64,000 nucleotides of DNA from Kordia sp964351775 (GTDB lineage: Bacteria; Bacteroidota; Bacteroidia; Flavobacteriales; Flavobacteriaceae), in assembly GCA_964351775.1 (NCBI GenBank), contig CAYGPQ010000002.1, positions 1 through 64,000 on the forward strand, read 5' to 3'. The position numbers and the translations under genes were made by a program. Every line of letters begins with the position of its first letter. Position 1 is the stretch's first letter. The notes under the pieces were generated by a model. It had not been told where the DNA came from, searched no databases, and saw nothing but the letters and a program-made list of their open reading frames with translations. Of the stretch, positions 53,268-63,010 are shown piece after piece.

Positions 53268-56200
53268 ATGAAGTACAATTTCAACGAAATTGAAGCCAAA
53301 TGGCAAAAATATTGGGCAGAAAACGGAACTTTTCACGCGGAAAACAACTCCGAAAAACCAAAATATTACGTGCTCGACATGTTTCCATATCCATCAGGAG
53401 CCGGATTACACGTCGGTCATCCACTAGGCTACATTGCTTCAGACATTTACGCGCGGTACAAGCGTCACAAAGGATTCAACGTTTTGCATCCGCAAGGATA
53501 TGATAGTTTCGGATTGCCCGCAGAACAATATGCAATTCAAACAGGACAGCATCCAAGAGATACAACTGAAATAAATATTGAAGGTTGTTTAGATAATAAA
53601 GGAAACATTTTAAGCAAGTATGTAAACTCAGATGGAACTATAAAAAATGCTGCCTTAATTGAAAAGAATAAAAAGGTTTCTATTGATGATGAAAATTATC
53701 AAAAAAATATTATTAAAGGATATAGAAAGCAATTAGATAAAATAGGTTTCTCGTTCGATTGGAGTAGAGAAGTTCGTACGTCAGATCCTGCGTATTACAA
53801 GTGGACGCAATGGATTTTCATCGAACTATTCAATTCTTGGTATAACATTGAAACGGACAAAGCCGAACATATTGATACGTTGATCGCGAAATTTGCCAAA
53901 TCAGGAAATGGAGATGTAAAAGCAATTTGTGATGATGATATCGCTGTTTTCACTTCCGTAGAATGGACTCGGTACGACTCGAAGACGCAACAAGAAATAC
54001 TACTAAAATACAGATTAACATACTTAGCAGAAACAGAAGTCAATTGGTGTCCGGCTTTAGGAACGGTTTTGGCAAATGACGAAATCATAAATGGTGTTTC
54101 AGAACGTGGTGGACATCCTGTTGTTCGTAAAAAAATGACACAATGGAGCATGCGAATTTCTGCGTATGCACAACGCATGTTAGACGGTTTAGAAACGATT
54201 GATTGGCCACAACCTTTAAAAGACTCACAAACCAACTGGATTGGTCGCTCGCAAGGTGCAATGGTGAGTTTTAAAGTGGATGGACACGATGAAAAGATTG
54301 ACGTTTTTACCACACGACCAGATACAATTTATGGTGTAAGTTTCATGACGTTGGCACCTGAACACGAATTAGTAGCAAAAATAACCACTGCCGATCAAAA
54401 AGAAGCGGTAGAAACCTATAAAGATGCGACTTCCAAACGTAGCGAACGCGAACGTATGGCAGATGTAAAAACCATTTCAGGTGTATTTACAGGCGCGTAC
54501 GCATTACATCCGTTTACAGGGGAAAAAGTGCAAATTTGGATTGGCGATTACGTATTGGCAAGTTACGGAACAGGTGCTGTCATGGCAGTTCCATGTGGCG
54601 ATCAACGTGATTATGACTTTGCGAACCACTTTGGTTTAGATATTCCGAATATTTTTGAAAACGTTGATATTTCGGAAGAAGCATACAGCGACAAAGAAAA
54701 TTCGGTGATTGCAAACTCAGATTTCCTAAACGGTTTGCCGTACAAAAAAGCGATGAAAACCGTCATTTACGAAATGGAAAAACGCGGTATTGGAAAAGGG
54801 AAAATCAACTATCGTTTGCGCGATGCGGTTTTCTCGCGTCAGCGCTATTGGGGCGAACCATTTCCAGTATATTATGTGGATGGAATGCCACAAATGATTG
54901 ACGTACAACATTTGCCAATTACCTTACCAGAAGTGGAAAAATACTTACCCACCGAAACAGGCGAACCACCATTAGGAAACGCAGATGTTTGGGCTTGGGA
55001 TACCAATACAAATACCATAGTTTCTAATGACTTACTTGTCACTTCGAGCGCAGTCGAGAAGGAAGACAACGGAATTTACCCACTAGAACTCAACACCATG
55101 CCAGGTTGGGCAGGAAGTTCGTGGTATTTTTTCCGATATATGGAAAAAGAATTGCGAAAAGATAGTTTTGCAAGTGTAGACGCTTTAAAATATTGGGGAA
55201 ATGTAGATTTATACATTGGTGGAAGCGAACACGCCACAGGACATTTACTATACGCACGTTTTTGGACGAAATTCTTAAAAGACCGAGGGTTTGTCAATGT
55301 GGAAGAACCTTTCAAGAAATTGATTAACCAAGGAATGATTTTGGGGACGAGTGCTTTTGTGAATAGACTTTATACAATTCCACTTTCAGGAAAAAAATCT
55401 ACTGGTAATTTTGAAGATTCAGCAAGTAGAGAGTTTTTCTCTTCAATTTATATAAGTAAAGACATAGTTGATCAAATCAATAATGATTCGCTTAATGTGG
55501 AATTACTTAAAAAAATTAACGATTTATTAAAAGAACAGATAATAGAAGCTAATCTAAAGATAACTGAAGGAGAAACTAAATATACTCAGCATGTTGATTT
55601 TAGATTCATTCCTTATCATGTTGATGTTTCATCTGTAAATGCTTCCGATGAATTAGATATCGAATCTTTTAGAAATTGGCGTGAAGATTATAAAGATGCT
55701 ATTTTCATAGGTGAGAACGGAGAAATCATTGAAGGAGATAATGATGTTTATAAAGTAGGTCGCGAAGTCGAAAAAATGTCGAAATCGAAATACAATGTGG
55801 TAAATCCTGATGAAATTTGTGAAGAATATGGGGCTGATAGTTTGCGTTTATTTGAAATGTTTCTCGGACCATTAGAACAAGCAAAACCCTGGAATACGGC
55901 AGGAATTTCAGGAGTTTTCAGCTTTTTAAAGAAACTTTGGAAACTATATATTGACGACAACGGACTGAAAGTAACAGACGCTGCGCCAACGAAAGATAAC
56001 TTAAAAACCTTGCACAAAACCATCAAAAAGGTAGAAGAAGACATTGAAAACTTCTCGTTTAATACCTCGGTGAGTACGTTTATGATTTGTGTGAACGAAT
56101 TGACAGCGCAAAAATGTTCTAGCAGAGAAATTCTAACACCGTTAACGATCTTGATGTCGCCGTATGCGCCGCATATTGCAGAAGAATTGTGGGAACGTTT

Positions 56201-56453
56201 GGGCAATACGAGTTCCATCGCGACAGCGGAATTCCCACTATTTGATGCGAAACATTTGGTAGAAAGCTCCAAAGAATATCCAGTTTCGTTCAACGGAAAA
56301 ACACGTTTCAAAATAGAGTTATCATTAGACCTTTCGAAAGAGGAAATAGAAAAAATCATCCTCGAAGACGAACGTACAAAAACACAATTAGACGGAAGAA
56401 CTCCTAAAAAAGTAATTGTAGTTCCGGGAAAAATCATTAATATCGTAGGATAA
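53268..56453 (+). CDS. leuS: Leucine-tRNA ligase with in-frame insertions
   Basis: 1061 residues from ATG 53268 (MKYNFNEIEAKWQKYWAENG), roughly 100 more than I expect for this family in flavobacteria. Class I motif HVGH is at residues 48-51, the KMSKS loop is in GREVEKMSKSKYNVVNPDEI, and the editing and anticodon domains are recognisable. Residues about 105-150 (53580-53717) form an insert between NTEINI-type sequence and YRKQLDKIGFSFDW, and a longer insert lies before KMSKS (about 55364-55600). A short one at 55037-55062 matches the dispersed repeat. The active-site motifs are intact, so the enzyme is probably functional. Confidence 0.93.
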   Translation: MKYNFNEIEAKWQKYWAENGTFHAENNSEKPKYYVLDMFPYPSGAGLHVGHPLGYIASDIYARYKRHKGFNVLHPQGYDSFGLPAEQYAIQTGQHPRDTTEINIEGCLDNKGNILSKYVNSDGTIKNAALIEKNKKVSIDDENYQKNIIKGYRKQLDKIGFSFDWSREVRTSDPAYYKWTQWIFIELFNSWYNIETDKAEHIDTLIAKFAKSGNGDVKAICDDDIAVFTSVEWTRYDSKTQQEILLKYRLTYLAETEVNWCPALGTVLANDEIINGVSERGGHPVVRKKMTQWSMRISAYAQRMLDGLETIDWPQPLKDSQTNWIGRSQGAMVSFKVDGHDEKIDVFTTRPDTIYGVSFMTLAPEHELVAKITTADQKEAVETYKDATSKRSERERMADVKTISGVFTGAYALHPFTGEKVQIWIGDYVLASYGTGAVMAVPCGDQRDYDFANHFGLDIPNIFENVDISEEAYSDKENSVIANSDFLNGLPYKKAMKTVIYEMEKRGIGKGKINYRLRDAVFSRQRYWGEPFPVYYVDGMPQMIDVQHLPITLPEVEKYLPTETGEPPLGNADVWAWDTNTNTIVSNDLLVTSSAVEKEDNGIYPLELNTMPGWAGSSWYFFRYMEKELRKDSFASVDALKYWGNVDLYIGGSEHATGHLLYARFWTKFLKDRGFVNVEEPFKKLINQGMILGTSAFVNRLYTIPLSGKKSTGNFEDSASREFFSSIYISKDIVDQINNDSLNVELLKKINDLLKEQIIEANLKITEGETKYTQHVDFRFIPYHVDVSSVNASDELDIESFRNWREDYKDAIFIGENGEIIEGDNDVYKVGREVEKMSKSKYNVVNPDEICEEYGADSLRLFEMFLGPLEQAKPWNTAGISGVFSFLKKLWKLYIDDNGLKVTDAAPTKDNLKTLHKTIKKVEEDIENFSFNTSVSTFMICVNELTAQKCSSREILTPLTILMSPYAPHIAEELWERLGNTSSIATAEFPLFDAKHLVESSKEYPVSFNGKTRFKIELSLDLSKEEIEKIILEDERTKTQLDGRTPKKVIVVPGKIINIVG

Positions 56454-56475
56454 AATTCTACTTAAGAAACTCAGT

Positions 56476-57054
56476 ATGAAAAAAATAGTCTTTTTACTAG
56501 CGGTTATATGTATGTCTTCATGTATGGCACAAAAACAGCAGAAAGAGCGTGCAAATAAAAATGCGGAAGACAAAGAATTTCCAACTACGTATGCGTTTCC
56601 CAAAGAATATGTTGGTACGTATGCAGGAAACTTAAATGTAGCAGACGCTTCTGGCGTGTTGCAAAATGTGCCGATGGAAATAATTATTGCGCCAACAGAA
56701 GACCCTAAAAAGTTTTCATATACACTTGCATATATTGTAAGTAAGAAAAGAGATGAGCGTGAGTATACATTAATTGTGGTTGATCCTGAAAAAGGATGGT
56801 ACGATTTAGATGAAAATAATGGCATTGTATTGAGAGCAAATTACATGCGACAAACCTTATTTAGTACGTTTGAAGTCAATAATAGAATCCTAAATAGTAG
56901 TGTAGAGTTTAAAAATGATGGACGTGTATTATTTAATATCATTGTGACTGAAAAAGCAAATCCGAGACAAACGGGAGATGAAAAAAGACCCGTAACGAGT
57001 TACCATGCTACCGTCATTCAAAAAGCGGCACTACGAAAAGTAGAGCGCGAATAA
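56476..57054 (+). CDS. Secreted or lipoprotein of unknown function
   Basis: 192 residues; the signal MKKIVFLLAVICMSSCMAQ has a Cys that may be lipid-modified. A strand-rich middle (YVGTYAGNLNVADASGVLQN, PMEIIIAPTEDPKKFSYTLA) follows, with no family recognised. It begins 22 bp after leuS and ends before a clear terminator, so it might be read through from leuS. Confidence 0.7.
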   Translation: MKKIVFLLAVICMSSCMAQKQQKERANKNAEDKEFPTTYAFPKEYVGTYAGNLNVADASGVLQNVPMEIIIAPTEDPKKFSYTLAYIVSKKRDEREYTLIVVDPEKGWYDLDENNGIVLRANYMRQTLFSTFEVNNRILNSSVEFKNDGRVLFNIIVTEKANPRQTGDEKRPVTSYHATVIQKAALRKVERE

Positions 57055-57081
57055 CAACTGACAAAAATTCAGCTATTTAAT

Positions 57082-57107
57082 AACCTCGCTCATTTGGCGA
57101 GGTTTTT
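57082..57107 (+). terminator. Rho-independent terminator
   Basis: AACCTCGC-N7-GCGAGGTT (8-bp stem) followed by T residues; it lies 27 bp after the preceding stop. Confidence 0.8.
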
Positions 57108-57139
57108 GTATTTTAGAGAATATATAAAATAAAAAAAAT

Positions 57140-57835
57140 ATGTTTTCAAGTGGATATATGCTATTAGCGGGCGCAATAATGTTAATCAGTATGTTTGTGA
57201 GTTCCAAACTCAAAAGCAAATTTGCACAGTATTCTAAAGTGCAATTACGCAATGGCATGAGCGGCGCAGAGATTGCAAAAAAAATGCTCTCCGATCACGG
57301 AATCAGAGATGTAAAAGTGATCTCAACACCGGGAATGTTAACCGATCATTACAATCCTCAAAACAAAACGGTGAATTTAAGTGAAGGTGTTTTTAATCAG
57401 CGAAATGCCGCCGCCGCCGCCGTTGCTGCACATGAAGTTGGACATGCAGTACAGCATGCAAAGGCGTATAAGTGGTTGCAAATGCGATCGAAGTTAGTGC
57501 CAATAGTAAGTATTGCCTCTAAATTTTCGCAATGGGTTATCTTTGGTGGAATTGCCTTAATGGCGAGTCAAGGAGCTGGATTAGGGCAAAATATATTAAT
57601 TATTGGATTGATTATGTTTGCTACTGGAACCGCTTTTAGCTTTGTAACACTTCCTGTAGAATATGACGCAAGTAACAGAGCGTTGCTTTGGTTGAAAAAT
57701 AAAAACATGGTGTCGCAAGAAGAATTTGCAGGTGCACAAGACGCGCTAAAATGGGCAGCACGAACGTATGTGGTTGCCGCGCTTGGTTCACTCGCAACTT
57801 TATTATACTTCATGAAATATTTGAATAGGAGATAG
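57140..57835 (+). CDS. Zinc metallopeptidase, YugP-like membrane protein
   Basis: 231 residues with an N-terminal helix (about 5-20), a zinc-binding motif VAAHEVGHAVQHAKAYKWLQ (HExxH-type, AHEVGH) near residue 97, and two helices later (about 130-170). This is the DUF45-related/YugP family of membrane zinc proteases; substrates are unknown. It ends before a bidirectional terminator. Confidence 0.85.
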   Translation: MFSSGYMLLAGAIMLISMFVSSKLKSKFAQYSKVQLRNGMSGAEIAKKMLSDHGIRDVKVISTPGMLTDHYNPQNKTVNLSEGVFNQRNAAAAAVAAHEVGHAVQHAKAYKWLQMRSKLVPIVSIASKFSQWVIFGGIALMASQGAGLGQNILIIGLIMFATGTAFSFVTLPVEYDASNRALLWLKNKNMVSQEEFAGAQDALKWAARTYVVAALGSLATLLYFMKYLNRR

Positions 57836-57856
57836 CTTCTAAATGAGAAATATAAA

Positions 57857-57884
57857 AAATCCGAATGTTGTAGCATTCGGATTT
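57857..57884. terminator. Bidirectional terminator between convergent genes
   Basis: AAATCCGAATG-N6-CATTCGGATTT (11-bp stem) with T-rich flanks on both strands. Confidence 0.85.
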
Positions 57885-57902
57885 TTTTAGTTTGTTTATT
57901 TT

Positions 57903-58373
57903 TTAAACCTTAATCTGTCGATCAATTTGTTGATTTAGTGAAATAAACGTTTCTGTGCGTGAAACGCCTTTGATCGCTTGAATTTTATGATTTAAAATGT
58001 GCATCAGATGTTCGTTGTCTTTACAGAGAATTTTAATCAAAAGTGACCAATTTCCGGTGGTATAATGACTTTCCATCACTTCAGGAATTTGCTCCAATTC
58101 TTTTACTGCATCCGGATTTCGCATGGCTTTGTCCAAATACACGCCAATAAACGCCATCGTTTTATAGCCTAATATTTTTGGGTTGATGACAAATTTTGAA
58201 CCTACAATTAATTTAGCATCTTCCAGTTTTCGCAAACGTTGATGTACGGCTGCACCCGAAATTCCAATCGTTCGTGCAATGCTCAAAATAGGAGTACGAG
58301 CGTCTTCCATAAGCGCACGAAGAATTTGCTTGTCAATTCCGTCAATTTCGATTTGTTGATTAATCACTTTCAT
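57903..58373 (-). CDS. Lrp/AsnC family transcriptional regulator
   Basis: 156 residues from ATG 58373 (MKVINQQIEIDGIDKQILRA); the open frame reaches 58469, without conserved sequence. HTH: ILRALMEDARTPILSIARTI and VHQRLRKLEDAKLIVGS; the effector-binding domain (MAFIGVYLDKAMRNPDAVKE, MESHYTTGNWSLLIKILCKD) follows. It lies 254 bp upstream (minus strand) of nothing, but next to the saccharopine dehydrogenase-like gene, and may regulate lysine-related metabolism. Confidence 0.85.
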   Translation of the reverse strand: MKVINQQIEIDGIDKQILRALMEDARTPILSIARTIGISGAAVHQRLRKLEDAKLIVGSKFVINPKILGYKTMAFIGVYLDKAMRNPDAVKELEQIPEVMESHYTTGNWSLLIKILCKDNEHLMHILNHKIQAIKGVSRTETFISLNQQIDRQIKV

Positions 58374-58626
58374 AAGTGCTAAAAATTTTAGATAAATACG
58401 TAGCGTCACTTTGAGTAAAATGCTATCATTTTGACTAAAAAAGGATAGCATTATGTATCGAGAAGTCACTAGTCATGTATCAAATGAAAGTCAAAATTAG
58501 ATGTTTTTATTCAAATTTTAATCGAAAAACAAGTATTAAAACAAAATTGACAGTTTTTATGAAGATTCACTTTAGAATTGAAAAAAACATCAATCAAAAA
58601 TCGTTAATCGTAATTCAAAAGTCATC

Positions 58627-59991
58627 TTACATATTTGCAGGATCATAGCCAAAATACGGAACTTCTATTTCGTGAAAAGCAATGCCATGTTTTTCTAATT
58701 CTTTTAAAATAGGCATGTACACTTCTTTCATAATGGGTAATTGAACTCCAGGCGTTGTAATTTCGCCATTTAATATTTTTAACGCAGCGATTGCGACTGG
58801 TAAACCCACCGTTTTTGCCATTGCCGTATAAGTTTGATCTTCGCCAAGAATCACCAGTTTTGAATCAATTTGATGCTTTTTGCCGTCTTTTTCATAGCCA
58901 AATTTGTGGTACATTACAATCATGTCTTTATCTTCTGGCGCAAGTGTCCAACTATCCATCAATATCTTTTGAAGAATTTGTGCAGGTGTTGCATTTTCTA
59001 ATTCCACTTTTTTGTGGGCATTAAAAATATCCAATTCTAGTAACTTTTCCCAAAGCGTATCATCTTGATCGATCTTAAGACTGTGGCGCAATTTTAGTTC
59101 CACAGAATCTGTTGGGCTGTATGGCAAGAATGAATTTACAAAGTCGCGGTAACTCATGTCGGCAGAATTTTCAATAGTATAACTATCATCTGTCATTCCT
59201 AAAATGACAAACATTTGCCATGCTCTTGAGAATCCAACTCTTCGGATGGTTCCTCTGTATAGTGTTAAAATATCGTCTAATCCGTATACGCTTCTATACT
59301 TTAAAGAATCTCGGTTTGCATACGCTTCAAATTTTCCATAGCCTTCAACGCTCAAAAATTCGGTTCTGCGGAACAATCGGTGATATGGAATGTATTTATA
59401 CGTTCCTTCTTGAATAAATTTTGCTGTACCACCTTGTCCAGCCATCACAACGTTTCTAGGGTTCCACGTAAATTTATAGTTCCATAAATTGGTATCACTT
59501 TCGGGTGCGACCAATCCGCCAGTAAATGATTCAAATAAAATCATTTCTCCGCCGTTATCGCGAATACGATCAATCACCACCATCGCACTCATGTGGTCAA
59601 GTCCTGGATCAACGCCAATTTCGTTCATGAAAACCAATCCTTTTTCTTTCACGGCTTCGTCTAGCGCTTGCATTTCGTTACTGATGTAAGAAGCGGTGAC
59701 CATATTTTTTCCATATTGAACACAGTCTTTTGCGACTTCAATATGAAAGCGTGCTGGAAGCATTGAAATCACAATAGCGGCTTTTTCAATGGCTTTTTTT
59801 CGATTTTCTTCATTGAAAACATCTAAGAAAATTGCAGAAGCATTTGGATGCTCGCCAATCAGTTTTTTTGCGTTTTCAATGTTGATATCTCCAACAGTTA
59901 TATGTAAATTTTCAGTTTGACTTTTATCTAAAAAATATTTGATGAGGTAGGAAGAAGATTTTCCAGCACCAATAATTAAAATGTTTCGCAT
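58627..59991 (-). CDS. Saccharopine dehydrogenase family protein
   Basis: 454 residues. The NAD(P)-binding start RNILIIGAGKSSSYLIKYFL and the segments VVISMLPARFHIEVAKDCVQ and MNEIGVDPGLDHMSAMVVID match saccharopine dehydrogenase/reductase-type proteins. The family works in lysine degradation or related amino-acid pathways; the present substrate is not proven. The Lrp-type regulator is the nearest gene downstream on the same strand, a common pairing in Bacteroidetes. Confidence 0.85.
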   Translation of the reverse strand: MRNILIIGAGKSSSYLIKYFLDKSQTENLHITVGDINIENAKKLIGEHPNASAIFLDVFNEENRKKAIEKAAIVISMLPARFHIEVAKDCVQYGKNMVTASYISNEMQALDEAVKEKGLVFMNEIGVDPGLDHMSAMVVIDRIRDNGGEMILFESFTGGLVAPESDTNLWNYKFTWNPRNVVMAGQGGTAKFIQEGTYKYIPYHRLFRRTEFLSVEGYGKFEAYANRDSLKYRSVYGLDDILTLYRGTIRRVGFSRAWQMFVILGMTDDSYTIENSADMSYRDFVNSFLPYSPTDSVELKLRHSLKIDQDDTLWEKLLELDIFNAHKKVELENATPAQILQKILMDSWTLAPEDKDMIVMYHKFGYEKDGKKHQIDSKLVILGEDQTYTAMAKTVGLPVAIAALKILNGEITTPGVQLPIMKEVYMPILKELEKHGIAFHEIEVPYFGYDPANM

Positions 59992-60082
59992 AAGTTAGTT
60001 TTGTTGCGTAATTTTGTAAAAAAGACAAATATAACACGAATGAATCAAATTGTTACATTTATAAAAATAACTTCACAAGTTT

Positions 60083-60481
60083 ATGAGAAAAAAAATTCTA
60101 ATCACGGGCGCAATTATAGGTTGCTTGGCTGTAATTTTGGGTGCATTTGGTGCACATGCGCTTAAAAGTATACTAACCGTTGATCAAATTGCTTCTTTTG
60201 AAACGGGCGTTCGGTATCAAATGTATCATGCGTTATTGTTACTATTTGTTGGGAGCACAGGGTATATTTCAGCGAAAGCGCAAAAATTACTATTCGTATT
60301 TATTTTATGGGGAATCATTTTATTTTCAGGGTCAATTTATTTATTGGCGACAAACGATGTGACTGCTTTTAATTTTAAAGTCATCGGATTCATTACACCC
60401 ATCGGAGGAACTTTGCTAATTGTTGGATGGTTGATTCTTATTGCGAACTTTTTTAAGTTAAAAACGGATAAAATCGCTTAA
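60083..60481 (+). CDS. DUF423 membrane protein
   Basis: 132 residues with four membrane helices. The DUF423 pattern is seen in GCLAVILGAFGAHALKSILT, FETGVRYQMYHALLLLFVGS and FSGSIYLLA. It is an inner-membrane protein of unknown role found widely, including in E. coli. It is read alone before pckA. Confidence 0.88.
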   Translation: MRKKILITGAIIGCLAVILGAFGAHALKSILTVDQIASFETGVRYQMYHALLLLFVGSTGYISAKAQKLLFVFILWGIILFSGSIYLLATNDVTAFNFKVIGFITPIGGTLLIVGWLILIANFFKLKTDKIA

Positions 60482-60507
60482 AAATCTGATATATATAAAA
60501 ATATTTA

Positions 60508-60515
60508 TACTTTTG
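60508..60515 (+). promoter_or_regulatory. Possible promoter -7 box of pckA
   Basis: TACTTTTG fits TAnnTTTG, 34 bp before the pckA ATG; no convincing TTTG box is seen at the expected distance upstream. Confidence 0.4.
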
Positions 60516-60549
60516 CGCTTTACAAAAAACACAACAAGAGTTAAAAGTT

Positions 60550-62148
60550 ATGACGAATAACACCTTCTCAACGAAAACGATTTCGTTAAATCAATACGGA
60601 ATCAAAAATGCTAAAGTGCATTATCAACTCTCCTCGGATGAACTTCATGAAGAAACGATAGACAAGGGACAAGGAGTTGAAACTTCTTTAGGAGCAATTA
60701 CTGTAAATACAGGAGAGTTTACTGGAAGATCGCCGAAAGACAGATTTATCGTAAAAGATAGTATTACAGAAGACAAAGTTTGGTGGGGAAACATCAACAT
60801 TCCTTTTGAGCCAGCTGCCTTTGATAAGTTGTATGATAAAGTGGTTGACTATTTATCAGAAAAAGAAATTTATGTGCGTGACTCGTATGCGTGTGCAGAT
60901 GAAAATTACAAGCTAAACATCCGAGTGATTAATGAGTATCCTTGGAGTAATATGTTTGCGTATAATATGTTTTTGCGCCCTACGGAAGCAGAATTGGAAG
61001 GTTTTAAAGAAGAATGGTTAGTGGTAAACGCACCAGGATTTATGGCAAACCCAGAAGTTGACGGAACGCGTCAGCACAATTTTGCTATTTTAAACTTTGA
61101 AAAGAAAATTGCTTTAATTGGCGGAACAGGCTATACAGGAGAAATTAAGAAAGGAATTTTCTCCGCGTTGAACTTTGTGCTGCCAGTGTTTAAAAACACT
61201 TTACCAATGCACTGTAGTGCGAATGTTGGAGAAAGTGGTGATACCGCAATCTTTTTTGGACTCTCAGGAACTGGAAAAACAACGTTGTCTGCAGATCCAG
61301 ATCGTAAGTTGATCGGTGATGATGAACACGGTTGGACCAATGAAAATACCGTTTTTAACTTCGAAGGTGGTTGCTATGCAAAAGTGATTGACTTAAGCGA
61401 AGAAAAAGAACCAGAGATTTATCATGCTATTAAAAAAGGAGCAATTCTTGAAAATGTAGTGTTAGATGAAAATAAAAATGTTGATTTTGCCGATACTTCT
61501 ATTACACAAAATACACGTGTAAGTTATCCAATTTACCATATTGATAATATCCAAGAACCATCCATCGGGAAAAATCCTAAAAATATATTTTTCTTAACCG
61601 CAGATGCTTTTGGTGTCTTACCTCCAATTTCAAAACTAACACCAGGACAAGCAGCATATCACTTTATTTCAGGATATACAGCTAAAGTTGCAGGAACGGA
61701 AGCAGGAATTACAGAGCCAGTACCAAGTTTTTCTGCTTGTTTTGGTGCACCTTTTATGCCGTTACATCCAACAAAGTATGCTGAAATGTTAAGCAAAAAA
61801 ATGCAAGAAGCTGGCGTAAATGTTTGGTTGATTAATACTGGTTGGACTGGCGGACCTTACGGAACAGGAAGACGCATGAAATTGAAATATACCCGCGAAA
61901 TGATTAGTGCAGCCTTAGAAGGTGATTTAGATACGGTAGATTTTCATACACATCCAGTGTTTGGATTGGCAATTCCAAAAAGTTGTCCTAATGTGCCAAG
62001 TGAGGTGCTAAATCCTATTGATACATGGGCAGATAAAGATGCTTACAATACAAAAGCTTTACAGCTTTCAAATTCATTCAAGAAAAACTTTGCACAGTTT
62101 GAGACCTATGCAAATGAAGAGATTATGGCTGGTGGCCCAATAAGCTAA
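60550..62148 (+). CDS. pckA: Phosphoenolpyruvate carboxykinase (ATP)
   Basis: 532 residues, the usual length of the ATP-type enzyme. The ATP-binding P-loop is GLSGTGKTTLSAD, and the metal/substrate residues lie in FTGRSPKDRFIV, MHCSANVGESGDTAIFFGLS and LIGDDEHGW. The enzyme turns oxaloacetate and ATP into phosphoenolpyruvate and CO2, the entry to gluconeogenesis. A strong bidirectional terminator follows. Confidence 0.95.
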   Translation: MTNNTFSTKTISLNQYGIKNAKVHYQLSSDELHEETIDKGQGVETSLGAITVNTGEFTGRSPKDRFIVKDSITEDKVWWGNINIPFEPAAFDKLYDKVVDYLSEKEIYVRDSYACADENYKLNIRVINEYPWSNMFAYNMFLRPTEAELEGFKEEWLVVNAPGFMANPEVDGTRQHNFAILNFEKKIALIGGTGYTGEIKKGIFSALNFVLPVFKNTLPMHCSANVGESGDTAIFFGLSGTGKTTLSADPDRKLIGDDEHGWTNENTVFNFEGGCYAKVIDLSEEKEPEIYHAIKKGAILENVVLDENKNVDFADTSITQNTRVSYPIYHIDNIQEPSIGKNPKNIFFLTADAFGVLPPISKLTPGQAAYHFISGYTAKVAGTEAGITEPVPSFSACFGAPFMPLHPTKYAEMLSKKMQEAGVNVWLINTGWTGGPYGTGRRMKLKYTREMISAALEGDLDTVDFHTHPVFGLAIPKSCPNVPSEVLNPIDTWADKDAYNTKALQLSNSFKKNFAQFETYANEEIMAGGPIS

Positions 62149-62182
62149 CAGCAAAAGTAATTACATAACCAACTCAAAAACG

Positions 62183-62216
62183 AAAAAGCGTGTATCTGTA
62201 AGGATACACGCTTTTT
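62183..62216. terminator. Bidirectional terminator after pckA
   Basis: AAAAAGCGTGTATC-N6-GATACACGCTTTTT, a perfect 14-bp stem with T runs in both directions, between pckA and the convergent hemD. Confidence 0.9.
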
Positions 62217-62242
62217 TAATATTTATATAATAAAAAAGGTAG

Positions 62243-62989
62243 TTATTTTTTATTCACTTCGTCAATATATTTTGCTAATGCCATTGTCATAGAAGGTGTT
62301 TCGGGTGTTGGAGCTTTGATGTCAACTCTTAATCCAGCTTCTGTGGTGGCTTCTATGGTAGAATTTCCAAACACTGCAATACGGGTTTCATTCTGTTTAA
62401 AGTCGGGAAAGTTTTCTAATAAAGATTTAATTCCAGATGGGCTAAAGAACACTAAAATGTCATAATACACATTGCGTAAATCAGACAAATCACTCACAAC
62501 CGTTTTGTAAAATACACCACGATGCCACTTAATATTTAAAGAATCAAGTGTTGCAGGCACATCAGGTTTTAAAGAATCAGAAGAAGGTAATAAAAACGCT
62601 TCATCTTTGTATTTCTTAATTAAGGGTGATAATTCTTGAAAAGTACGTTTTCCAACATAAATTTTACGTTTTCTGTACACTACGTATTTCTGCAAATAGT
62701 AAGCTACTGCTTCTGACTGACAGAAATATTTCATAGTATCTGGAACCTTAAAGCGCATTTCCTCCGCAACTCTGAAAAAGTGATCTACGGCATTTCTACT
62801 TGTCAGAATGATTGCAGTGAATTTTGTTAAGTCAATCTTTTGTTGTCTTACATCTCTAGCACTTACTCCTTCAACGTGTATAAACGGCCTGAAATCAATT
62901 TTCACCTTTTGCTTATCAATAAGCCTAGAATAAGGAGAATTTTCAATTTTTGGTTCCGGTTGAGAAACTAAAATAGTTTTTACTTTCAT
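62243..62989 (-). CDS. hemD: Uroporphyrinogen-III synthase
   Basis: 248 residues. The two-domain HemD layout is visible: ILVSQPEPKIENSPYSRLID at the start, FTAIILTSRNAVDHFFRVAE, then DILVFFSPSGIKSLLENFPD and RIAVFGNSTIEATTEAGLRV. HemD sequences are poorly conserved, so the call rests on the order of segments. It closes and inverts ring D of the tetrapyrrole in haem synthesis. DUF4271 gene 21 bp upstream is probably in the same transcript. Confidence 0.85.
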   Translation of the reverse strand: MKVKTILVSQPEPKIENSPYSRLIDKQKVKIDFRPFIHVEGVSARDVRQQKIDLTKFTAIILTSRNAVDHFFRVAEEMRFKVPDTMKYFCQSEAVAYYLQKYVVYRKRKIYVGKRTFQELSPLIKKYKDEAFLLPSSDSLKPDVPATLDSLNIKWHRGVFYKTVVSDLSDLRNVYYDILVFFSPSGIKSLLENFPDFKQNETRIAVFGNSTIEATTEAGLRVDIKAPTPETPSMTMALAKYIDEVNKK

Positions 62990-63010
62990 AAACCTGTATT
63001 TAATGTTGCG

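Noticed and set aside
53580..55600. Inteins in leuS
   Set aside because: The insertions have no splicing block motifs (no Cys/Ser start with His-Asn end) and are short.
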